Positions 1 to 5,754 of a stretch of 10,063 nt of DNA are shown piece after piece; within the stretch, counting starts at the first letter, position 1, and every line of letters starts with the position of its first letter. Position numbers and translations under genes: made by a program. The DNA is taken from assembly GCA_031273485.1 (NCBI GenBank), contig JAISRS010000559.1, positions 1 through 10,063 of the forward strand, given 5' to 3'. This stretch comes from Prevotellaceae bacterium. GTDB taxonomy: Bacteria > Bacteroidota > Bacteroidia > Bacteroidales > UBA932. Under the pieces are notes generated by a model. The model was not told where the DNA came from, made no database searches, and saw nothing but the letters and a program-made list of their open reading frames with translations.

Positions 1-2
1 TT

Positions 3-1406
3 CTAAAATTCACGCGGGTCGGTGATTTTCCCTGTAACAGCCGCTGCTGCCGCCACCAGTGGTCCTGCAAGAATCGTGCGCGAGCCGGGTCCCTGCCGCC
101 CTTCAAAGTTGCGGTTGGAGGTGCTGACGGCGTATTTGCCTGCGGGAATTTTGTCGTCATTCATTGCAAGACATGCCGAGCAACCGGGTTGGCGTATTTC
201 AAATTCCGCATCGGCCAGGATTTTATCCAAACCTTCTTCGCGAATTTGTTTATCCACCGCCCACGAGCCGGGTACAATCCACACAACGACATTTTCGGCT
301 TTCTTTTTGCCTTTTACAAAATCGGCAAACGCGCGGAAATCTTCAATGCGACCGTTGGTGCAACTGCCTATGAATACATAGTCTATCGGTTTGTCCAAAA
401 GTTTTTCTCCCGCATGGAAACCCATATAGTCCAAAGATTTTTGAAAAGAAATGCCGGCTGCAACATCTCCTCCTTCGGAGGGGCTTGGAGGCGCCTGGAT
501 TGTTTCCGTTATACCCATACCCATACCGGGATTGGTGCCGTAAGTTACCATCGGTTCAATGTCTTCGGCGCAGAACTCAATTTCCTTGTCGAATTTTGCG
601 CCGTCATCGGTTTTCAGCGTGCGCCAATAAGCGAGTTGTTTCTCCCATTCCGCGCCTTTGGGGGCAAATTCCCGCCCTTTGATATATTCGAATGTCGTCT
701 CGTCGGGCGCAATCATTCCACCACGCGCACCACTTTCGATAGAAAGGTTGCAAAGCGTGAAACGACCTTCCATCGTGAGTGACCGCACGGCATCGCCTGC
801 ATATTCTACAAAATAGCCGGTAGCGCCGCCCGTACCGATTTTTGAGATGATGTAAAGCGCAATGTCCTTAGCGCCAACGCATCTGCCGAGTTTTCCGTTG
901 ATGGAAATGCGCATCGTTTTGGGGCGCGACTGGAACACGCATTGCGTAGCCAGCACCATTTCCACTTCCGAAGTGCCGATACCGAACGCCACGGCGCCCA
1001 TAGCGCCATGCGTGGAGGTGTGCGAATCGCCGCAAACAATCGTCATACCCGGTAGAGAAAGTCCGTTTTCAGGACCTACAACGTGGATAATACCGTTTTT
1101 GGAATGTCCCATCGGATAGTAATTGACGCCGAAATCGCGGGCATTTCTGTCCAAAGTATCGACCTGATTTTTGGAAATCGGGTCGGCAATCGGTTGTTCC
1201 TGATGAAGTGTCGGAATGTTGTGGTCGGGCATGCAAGTGATTTGCTGCGGACGAAATACTTTTAATCCTCTGTTGCGCAACCCTGCAAATGCCTGCGGAC
1301 TGGTTACTTCGTGACAGTACATTCTATCAATGTACAACTGGGTGGGACCGTCTTTAACCCTCGAAACAACGTGTTTGTCCCAAATTTTTTCAAATAATGT
1401 CGTCAT
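3..1406 (-). CDS. leuC: 3-isopropylmalate dehydratase large subunit
   Basis: This is the large subunit of cytoplasmic isopropylmalate isomerase, which converts 2-isopropylmalate to 3-isopropylmalate in leucine synthesis and works with the small subunit LeuD. The 467 residues match the usual family length, so the gene is complete. The aconitase-type [4Fe-4S] ligands are visible: C349 in GSCTNGR and C409/C412 in GCSACLAMN. CGDSHTSTHGA (125-135) and NRNFEGRQG (431-439) are also intact. The ATG start gives the normal N-terminus MTTLFEKIWD. It lies 75 bases downstream of leuA on the same strand, so it is probably co-transcribed under the leuA attenuator; leuD should follow past the left edge. One oddity is the Pro/Ser/Gly-rich stretch at 304-314 (APPSPSEGGD), encoded by a small inverted repeat, in a linker that is usually variable. 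Confidence 0.97.
   Translation of the reverse strand: MTTLFEKIWDKHVVSRVKDGPTQLYIDRMYCHEVTSPQAFAGLRNRGLKVFRPQQITCMPDHNIPTLHQEQPIADPISKNQVDTLDRNARDFGVNYYPMGHSKNGIIHVVGPENGLSLPGMTIVCGDSHTSTHGAMGAVAFGIGTSEVEMVLATQCVFQSRPKTMRISINGKLGRCVGAKDIALYIISKIGTGGATGYFVEYAGDAVRSLTMEGRFTLCNLSIESGARGGMIAPDETTFEYIKGREFAPKGAEWEKQLAYWRTLKTDDGAKFDKEIEFCAEDIEPMVTYGTNPGMGMGITETIQAPPSPSEGGDVAAGISFQKSLDYMGFHAGEKLLDKPIDYVFIGSCTNGRIEDFRAFADFVKGKKKAENVVVWIVPGSWAVDKQIREEGLDKILADAEFEIRQPGCSACLAMNDDKIPAGKYAVSTSNRNFEGRQGPGSRTILAGPLVAAAAAVTGKITDPREF
469..481. repeat. Short inverted repeat inside leuC
   Basis: CCTCC and GGAGG flank a 3-base loop (TTC), giving a perfect 5-bp stem inside the leuC reading frame. It encodes part of the Pro/Ser/Gly-rich linker (PSPSEGGD) between the TYGTNPGMGMGITE block and the SLDYMGF block. 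The surrounding bases (CTCC runs and GGGG/GGAGG) resemble small GC-rich dispersed palindromes that I recall from Bacteroidales genomes, but only one copy is seen here. It could equally be chance sequence in a tolerant linker. Confidence 0.35.
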
Positions 1407-1481
1407 AATATTTCTAATTTTTGTTACATTTATCCCGGCTTCCCGTCATGGATTCTATTATTTTTTTGAAATACATTTTTT
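1407..1481 (-). other. leuA-leuC intergenic spacer
   Basis: This spacer of 75 bases between the leuA stop and the leuC start is A/T-rich and has no recognisable terminator (no GC-rich stem with a T-run) and no TAnnTTTG promoter on the minus strand. This favours read-through from leuA into leuC. No gene fits in it. Confidence 0.5.
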
Positions 1482-2975
1482 TCATTTCACAAATTTGTTA
1501 ATCGCATCAATATATGCTTCTACGGAGGCGGCGATGATGTCGGTGTTTGCGGAAAATCCATAATAGTTTATGCCATTGTGCCGAACTTGCATGTGGACTT
1601 TCCCCATATCGTCGCTCCCTTTGTTAATTGCCTGAATCAAAAACTCTTGTATCGTCATTTGGCGATGGATGATCTGTTTCAGGGCTTTAATTGCCGCATC
1701 AACAGGACCGTTTCCCGAAGCGGCTGCCTCAAATTTCTCGCCCGCAATATCCAGACCCAGACTCGCCACCGGTCGCACGCCCACACCCGACGTTACCTGC
1801 AAGTATTCCAACTTGATGCGCTGTGATTCGGTACGGTCTTTTCCTGCCAGCAAGAGAATATCGTCATCGTTTATATCTTTCTTGCGATCAGCCAGTTTCA
1901 GAAATTCTTCATACACTTTATCCAATTTTTCCTGCGAAAGTTCAACGCCCAATACCTGAAAACGATGTTTCAACGCAGCGCGACCGCTTCGAGCCGTCAG
2001 AGTAATGTTATTTTCGTCAATACCAACATCTTGCGGATTGATAATTTCATACGTTTGTACATTTTTCAAAACGCCGTCCTGATGGATTCCCGAAGAATGT
2101 GCAAATGCGTTGCGTCCGACAATCGCCTTGTTCGGCTGCACCGGCATGTTCATAAGGCTTGATACCATGCGGCTTATGGGATAAATATTGCGCGTATTGA
2201 TGTTCGTGTCAATGCCGATTTCCTTATGACTTTTCAAAATCATGGCAACTTCTTCGAGCGAAGTGTTGCCGGCGCGTTCACCGATACCGTTTATCGTAAC
2301 TTCTACTTGCCGCGCACCATTCAGAACGCCTGCAACCGTATTCGCCGTCGCCATACCCAAATCGTTGTGACAATGCGTGGAAATAATCGCTTTATGTATA
2401 TCATTCACATTTTCAAACAGATATTTTATTTTTTCACCATACTCCTGCGGTAAACAGTAACCTGTCGTGTCCGGAATATTTACCACCGTTGCACCCGCTT
2501 TGATAACCGCCTCCACGACACGCGCAAGATATTCATTACCGGTACGTCCCGCATCTTCGCAGTAAAATTCCACATCTTCCACAAACTGCTTTGCGTATTT
2601 CGTACAGGCAATCGCACGTTCCAAAATTTCTTCCTGCGTTGAATGAAACTTGTATTGAATATGATAGAGCGAAGTGCCGATACCGGTATGAATCCGTTTG
2701 CGCTTGGCGTACTTCAGGGCTTCGGCAGCCACTTCGATATCTTTCTCAACAGCACGTGTCAGCGCACAGACAGCAGGCCACGTAACTGCCTTTGAGATTT
2801 CAACCACTGAATTGAAATCGCCCGGACTGGATACCGGAAAACCTGCTTCAATCACATCAACTCCCAGATTTTCAAGAGCCTGAGATACCTGAATCTTTTC
2901 GATTGTATTCAACTGACAACCGGGAACCTGTTCTCCGTCCCTCAGCGTCGTATCAAAAATAAATAATTTGTCCAT
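1482..2975 (-). CDS. leuA: 2-isopropylmalate synthase
   Basis: This enzyme catalyses the first committed step of leucine synthesis: acetyl-CoA plus 2-oxoisovalerate gives 2-isopropylmalate. The N-terminal TIM-barrel domain (about 1-270) shows FDTTLRDGEQ (7-16), HCHNDLG (201-207) and NGIGERAGN (229-237). Together these supply the expected divalent-metal ligands (D8, H201, H203, N237). SGIHQDG (295-301) belongs to the linker domain. The C-terminal LeuA dimerisation/allosteric domain runs from about 375 to 495, with SGNGPVDAA (420-428) and a closing DIIAASVEAYIDAIN (479-493), so leucine feedback inhibition is plausible. At 497 residues it is full length for the type I enzyme. The ATG at 2975 is the first start and gives the canonical MDKLFIFDTTLRDGEQ. 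Expression is probably controlled by the upstream leader-peptide attenuator, on top of enzyme feedback. Confidence 0.97.
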   Translation of the reverse strand: MDKLFIFDTTLRDGEQVPGCQLNTIEKIQVSQALENLGVDVIEAGFPVSSPGDFNSVVEISKAVTWPAVCALTRAVEKDIEVAAEALKYAKRKRIHTGIGTSLYHIQYKFHSTQEEILERAIACTKYAKQFVEDVEFYCEDAGRTGNEYLARVVEAVIKAGATVVNIPDTTGYCLPQEYGEKIKYLFENVNDIHKAIISTHCHNDLGMATANTVAGVLNGARQVEVTINGIGERAGNTSLEEVAMILKSHKEIGIDTNINTRNIYPISRMVSSLMNMPVQPNKAIVGRNAFAHSSGIHQDGVLKNVQTYEIINPQDVGIDENNITLTARSGRAALKHRFQVLGVELSQEKLDKVYEEFLKLADRKKDINDDDILLLAGKDRTESQRIKLEYLQVTSGVGVRPVASLGLDIAGEKFEAAASGNGPVDAAIKALKQIIHRQMTIQEFLIQAINKGSDDMGKVHMQVRHNGINYYGFSANTDIIAASVEAYIDAINKFVK

Positions 2976-3028
2976 ATATAAAATTTTAAAATATATCTGC
3001 TATTAATTAAAAAATCCGACTCTTAACG

Positions 3029-3061
3029 AAAAAGCCTCCCCGCGCGAAGCGAGAAAGGCTT
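3029..3061 (-). terminator. Attenuator hairpin in the leuA leader
   Basis: Read on the minus strand, AAGCCTTTCTCGC pairs with GCGGGGAGGCTT across a 5-base loop (TTCGC). The stem has about 12 pairs, including a few G-T wobbles and one bulged T. Five T residues (3033-3029) follow and complete an intrinsic terminator. It lies about 54 bases before the leuA ATG and after the leader-peptide ORF, so it can only act as a conditional terminator of leuA(C) transcription. Its 5' arm and loop contain CTCGCTTC, the complement of a segment at the leader stop codon. Confidence 0.85.
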
Positions 3062-3100
3062 TATTTTAGTTATTTCAGATAAACATACCGAACTCGCTTC
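3046..3100 (-). promoter_or_regulatory. Predicted antiterminator pairing of the leu leader
   Basis: On the minus strand GAAGCGAG (3100-3093) is a perfect 8-base complement of CTCGCTTC (3053-3046). The first copy begins inside the TGA stop codon of the leader peptide; the second lies in the 5' arm and loop of the terminator hairpin. The two structures are mutually exclusive. A ribosome that reaches the stop codon would cover 3100-3093 and let the terminator form. A ribosome stalled at the Leu/Ile codons (9-15) would leave it free to pair and disarm the terminator. The complementarity is seen; the switching mechanism is inferred from the known trp, his and leu attenuators. Confidence 0.75.
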
Positions 3101-3158
3101 AACTTGTCATGCACAAGAGAATAATAATAATTAGTCCGTTTATGTTTAGATTTTTCAT
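3099..3158 (-). CDS. Leu/Ile-rich leader peptide of the leuAC unit
   Basis: This 19-codon ORF reads MKNLNINGLIIIILLCMTS and ends in TGA. Nine of the 19 residues are Leu or Ile, and residues 9-15 are an unbroken run L-I-I-I-I-L-L. It starts about 15-18 bases after the expected transcription start, and its stop codon overlaps the antiterminator arm. It is functionally analogous to the leuL/ilvL leaders of enterobacteria: translation itself senses charged tRNA-Leu and tRNA-Ile, and the peptide probably has no other job. An internal short inverted repeat (CTTGT/ACAAG, 3103-3117) could form the early hairpin that a stalled ribosome disrupts. It has no valine codons. It is too short for routine gene callers and would normally go unannotated. 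Confidence 0.85.
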   Translation of the reverse strand: MKNLNINGLIIIILLCMTS

Positions 3159-3180
3159 CAATTCTTAACTTTTTGCGCCG

Positions 3181-3211
3181 CAAAGGTAATAAGTTTTTAT
3201 TGTTTCACAAA
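3181..3211 (-). promoter_or_regulatory. Bacteroidota-type promoter of the leu leader
   Basis: On the minus strand, TTTG (3211-3208) is followed after exactly 19 bases by TACCTTTG (3188-3181). This matches the established Bacteroidota primary sigma factor consensus (TTTG at -33, TAnnTTTG at -7, spacing about 19-21). Transcription should begin near 3173-3176, just ahead of the leader-peptide ATG at 3158. The promoter therefore drives the leader, attenuator, leuA and leuC. Confidence 0.75.
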
Positions 3212-3450
3212 AAAAATCATGAACTTTTTTTATTTTTTGTGTCTGTATCCATGCGAAGCACGAATGTTTTCGTTTTACTTTCTTTCTCCAACACTGTCCG
3301 AGCTGTGATTTGCTTGAATGTTTTTGCACACGAATAACACAGGATTTTTACGGATTTGCTCAATGCACTGTACGATACGTTTGTAAAACGTCATGGAAAC
3401 CTGAATGGATGCGGGCGGGCAGGAGATACTTTCTACGGAACGTGCTGTTT
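3212..3450. other. Gene-free stretch between the leu promoter and the repeat array
   Basis: No ORF here has a credible protein sequence on either strand. The left end is A/T-rich and belongs to the region upstream of the leu promoter. The rest is mixed composition without a recognisable tRNA, hairpin terminator or promoter. The segment near 3325-3360 (ACGAATAACACAG ... TTTTTACGGATT) resembles a degenerate dispersed repeat that I vaguely recall from Bacteroidota intergenic regions; this is a weak impression. Confidence 0.4.
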
Positions 3451-3722
3451 AATTGTGTCAATATAAGCGGCAATTGTGCGAGAATAAGTCCAATTGTGCG
3501 AATGTAAATGTCAATTGCCCGAATGTAAATGCCGATTGCCCGAATGTAAGTGCCGATTGCCGGAGTGTAAATGCCGATTGTCGGAGTGTAAGTGTCGATT
3601 GTCGGAGTGTAAATGCCGATTGTCAGAGTGTAAGTGTCGATTGTCGGAGTGTAAATGCCGATTGCCCGAATGTAAATGCCGATTGCCGGAGTGTAAGTGT
3701 CGATTGTCGGAGTGTAAAAAGT
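3451..3722. repeat. 21-bp tandem repeat array (minisatellite), about 13 units
   Basis: Units start at 3451, 3472, 3492, 3513 and then every 21 bases to 3702; the second unit is 20 bases long. Each starts with AATTG or GATTG and carries a core like CGGAGTGTAA or CCGAATGTAA. The first three units are the most diverged and the middle ones nearly identical. Two subtypes alternate (ending AAATGCC or AAGTGTC), giving a 42-bp higher-order repeat around 3576-3659. Because 21 is a multiple of three, several frames stay open: plus-strand heptads DCRSVNA and LSECKCR, and minus-strand heptad GIYTPTI. None has a convincing start, and I do not call a gene. The array lies just upstream of the promoter of the 3839 gene. 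Confidence 0.93.
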
Positions 3723-3761
3723 GATTGTTTCAGAGAAAATTGCCTTTGTTTTGAAACAGTC
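3723..3761. repeat. Inverted repeat at the end of the 21-bp array
   Basis: GATTGTTTCA (3723-3732) and TGAAACAGTC (3752-3761) pair over 10 bases with one G-T wobble and a 19-base loop. The left arm starts exactly where the next repeat unit would begin (GATTG). No T-run follows on the plus strand. It may be a boundary of the array or a weak transcript end; the function is unknown. Confidence 0.45.
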
Positions 3762-3784
3762 ATTATCAGTTAAAAAATAATTTC

Positions 3785-3792
3785 TATCTTTG
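3785..3792 (+). promoter_or_regulatory. Putative -7 element for the 3839 gene
   Basis: TATCTTTG matches TAnnTTTG and lies 47 bases before the ATG at 3839. No TTTG is found at the proper -33 spacing, so the promoter is only half supported. Confidence 0.45.
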
Positions 3793-3838
3793 CGAAACAA
3801 TTTTATCTGGTTTATTAATAAATATAAATTTTAAAGTC

Positions 3839-4480
3839 ATGAATGACAGACAGATTGCTAAACGAAACATGTATCAGAGCACGTACAATACGTGCCTAAA
3901 GTACGAAAGCACATACGGGCATATTCCCGCTTTCACGGATGCGGTGGGCGAATTGCGCGACATCCTGGGCGTGATTGACGAAGAAGCCCTGCGGCAGACG
4001 GACACCTCATCCAAAGGCGCGTCGCAAACCAGGAACGAACTGGAAACAAAGATGGTGCAAGCCGCGGTAACGGTCGCCGGACTGATGTACAGGTACGCTT
4101 TCAAGACGAAAAACAACGATCTGCTCGTGAAAACCGACATCAACAAGAACACGCTTTACCGAATGCACGACGTTGAAGCCATTGCAACGGCACGCTCCCT
4201 CGCCGCCGAAATGAACCGGCACGCTAACGAACTGGAAGCGTATGGCGTGGACGAATCGCTCCGCAGCGAACTGGAACAGTCGATTGCCGACTTTCAGGCG
4301 GCGCTCGCCCAGCCGCGCGGCGTCATCGTGGAAAAGAAACAGTACACAGGCAATCTGGCAAAAGCCTTTGCCGAAGCGGATTCCATCCTCTACGACGGCT
4401 TGGACAAACTTATCGTGAAATTCAAAACATCGGACGCCGCTTTTTATACCGATTACAAAAATGCCCGGAATGTAATTTGA
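3839..4480 (+). CDS. Bacteroidota helical protein of unknown function
   Basis: The protein has 213 residues with no signal peptide, no membrane segment and only one Cys (C19), and is dominated by charged, alanine-rich helical sequence. It probably forms a cytoplasmic helical bundle. I recognise the style of a family found in Flavobacteriia and other Bacteroidota: an N-terminal IAKRNMYQSTYNTC, a mid block KTDINKNTLYRMHDVEAIATA, and a C-terminal LDKLIVKFKTSDAAFYTDYKNAR. To my knowledge the family has no assigned function. The ATG at 3839 is the natural start, preceded by an A/T-rich leader. The gene is visibly richer in G+C than the zinc-ribbon genes that follow and is separated from them by 50 bases, so it need not belong to their operon. 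The family memory is not checked against a database. Confidence 0.85.
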   Translation: MNDRQIAKRNMYQSTYNTCLKYESTYGHIPAFTDAVGELRDILGVIDEEALRQTDTSSKGASQTRNELETKMVQAAVTVAGLMYRYAFKTKNNDLLVKTDINKNTLYRMHDVEAIATARSLAAEMNRHANELEAYGVDESLRSELEQSIADFQAALAQPRGVIVEKKQYTGNLAKAFAEADSILYDGLDKLIVKFKTSDAAFYTDYKNARNVI

Positions 4481-4530
4481 TTTCGTAGAATGAAATATAA
4501 ACGTTCTTAGAAATAATTCAATAATAACTG

Positions 4531-5235
4531 ATGAAATACAAATGTCCTAAATGCAGTGCAGAATTTACGTTAGGCACAAAATTCTGTCAAACCTGCGGTC
4601 TTAACCTCGAAGCGGAGGTTCTTGAAATTCCCTCGTGTCCGAAATGTCGCAAAATGTTCCCAACAGGTACTAAATTTTGTGATGCGGACGGTTCAAGATT
4701 GGTGTCGCCCGACAAGTTAATACCGCGCTGTGTGAAATGTGGCAGGGAATATCCTGCCGATACAAAATTTTGCCCGATTGATGGCGGAAAAGTAGTCCCG
4801 GAAGCATTGAGAAACAGTACTGACGGTATTGCCAATAGAATTAAAGAGATTATTTCTTCCTTTGCTAAGAATGTAGATGTTGAGAAACTTATAAATTCAA
4901 AAGCAACAGGAATAATTTATCTTGTTTTGGCGATTCTTGCAGCGCTTATTGACCTCTATATTATAATGAGTTTCTTTTCGAGTGGAGCCATGCAAATTGG
5001 AGGAATGTTTACGGGTAAATTCAATATGTTTCTTCTTTACCTTAGATATGGCTGTATGGGCTGGATAATTACTGCAATTGTATTGTCGGGATTGGCTAAA
5101 TTTATAGGCGAAGTGCTTGTCGACGACGATGATAAGATGGGCGAAGTTGGTAGCAAGATTGCCGGATATGCAGGTGGACTTGCCATTCTGTTTTTGCTTG
5201 CAGGAATATTTGCGAAATTTATTGTAGGTTTTTAA
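4531..5235 (+). CDS. Triple zinc-ribbon membrane protein
   Basis: The 234-residue protein has three N-terminal zinc ribbons in tandem. Ribbon 1 is complete (C5, C8, C19, C22). Ribbons 2 (C36, C39, C50) and 3 (C67, C70, C81) have Asp in place of the fourth Cys, in CDADG and CPIDG. A linker with a charged helix (about 97-125) follows, then three hydrophobic segments at about 127-150, 165-190 and 208-232, judged by eye. An acidic loop (EVLVDDDDK, 194-202) lies between the last two. The ribbons should sit in the cytoplasm next to the membrane. It is the first gene of the zinc-ribbon cluster. Its ribbon region is paralogous to that of the 5755 gene (shared CVKCGREY and KFCPIDGGK), but the membrane part is unrelated. 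The body matches no family I know, so ligand and role are unknown. Confidence 0.85.
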   Translation: MKYKCPKCSAEFTLGTKFCQTCGLNLEAEVLEIPSCPKCRKMFPTGTKFCDADGSRLVSPDKLIPRCVKCGREYPADTKFCPIDGGKVVPEALRNSTDGIANRIKEIISSFAKNVDVEKLINSKATGIIYLVLAILAALIDLYIIMSFFSSGAMQIGGMFTGKFNMFLLYLRYGCMGWIITAIVLSGLAKFIGEVLVDDDDKMGEVGSKIAGYAGGLAILFLLAGIFAKFIVGF

Positions 5236-5256
5236 ATATCAATTAAAAATAGAAAG

Positions 5257-5751
5257 ATGATGAATTGTGAAAAATGTAATTTTCAGAACAATGGTAACGC
5301 TCAATTTTGCATAAACTGTGGAACAGAGTTAAAAGAACAACCGGTAAAAAACTATAATAAAATTTACCGTTTTTTTCAAAAAAATTTCTGTGGCTTGTGT
5401 GGATTAATTCTGTCCATATTGACTTCTATATATTTAGTAATTGCAGTAATACTTTGCTCAATAGTGTTTGCATACGTTTCACGATACTCTCAACATTCGG
5501 ATGGTTCTGATTACTATAAAGGTATGTCTTATGACCAAGTGATACAATCAGAGACTGGCTTTGGGGTTGATGGATTTATCTTAATGGGCATTTTGATGTG
5601 TTTCCTTGGTATTGGAGTTTCATTTGCAGGATTATTTAAAAAGCCTCGAAGTACTGCAATTACAGGTTTATCTGTATCGATATTAATGCTTTTGTTTTCA
5701 GTCATTTGGTTTATTTATTATAGTTATAACTTACACCATTTACACACATAG
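5257..5751 (+). CDS. Zinc-ribbon protein with three membrane spans
   Basis: The 164-residue protein opens with one complete zinc ribbon (C4, C7, C18, C21) in MMNCEKCNFQNNGNAQFC, followed by a basic linker. Three hydrophobic spans follow at about 46-72, 105-126 and 134-156, and a short His-containing tail (HHLHT). Two adjacent ATGs occur. The second (5260) gives MNCEKC, like its paralogs at 6915 and 7501, and may be the true start. It begins 21 bases after the previous gene and ends 3 bases before the next ATG, so it looks co-transcribed. The membrane part is not a family I can name. The ribbon is the zinc_ribbon_2/zf-ribbon_3 type common in Bacteroidota membrane proteins. Confidence 0.82.
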   Translation: MMNCEKCNFQNNGNAQFCINCGTELKEQPVKNYNKIYRFFQKNFCGLCGLILSILTSIYLVIAVILCSIVFAYVSRYSQHSDGSDYYKGMSYDQVIQSETGFGVDGFILMGILMCFLGIGVSFAGLFKKPRSTAITGLSVSILMLLFSVIWFIYYSYNLHHLHT

Positions 5752-5754
5752 AGT

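Noticed and set aside
189..782. Long plus-strand ORF of 197 residues opposite leuC
   Set aside because: Shadow of the conserved leuC frame on the other strand; its translation has no recognisable protein features.
3451..3722. CRISPR array
   Set aside because: Units are contiguous 21-bp repeats with no unique spacers and no cas genes nearby; it is a minisatellite.
3453..3773. Plus-strand ORF of 106 residues with DCRSVNA heptads
   Set aside because: Same array artefact; in this frame four of the five variable columns change the residue, contrary to coding constraint.
3360..3800. Minus-strand ORF of 146 residues with Thr/Ile/Tyr heptads (GIYTPTI type) across the repeat array
   Set aside because: It stays open only because 21 bp is a multiple of three and the unit lacks stops in that frame; its repeat variation is largely amino-acid changing, and its flanks do not look coding.
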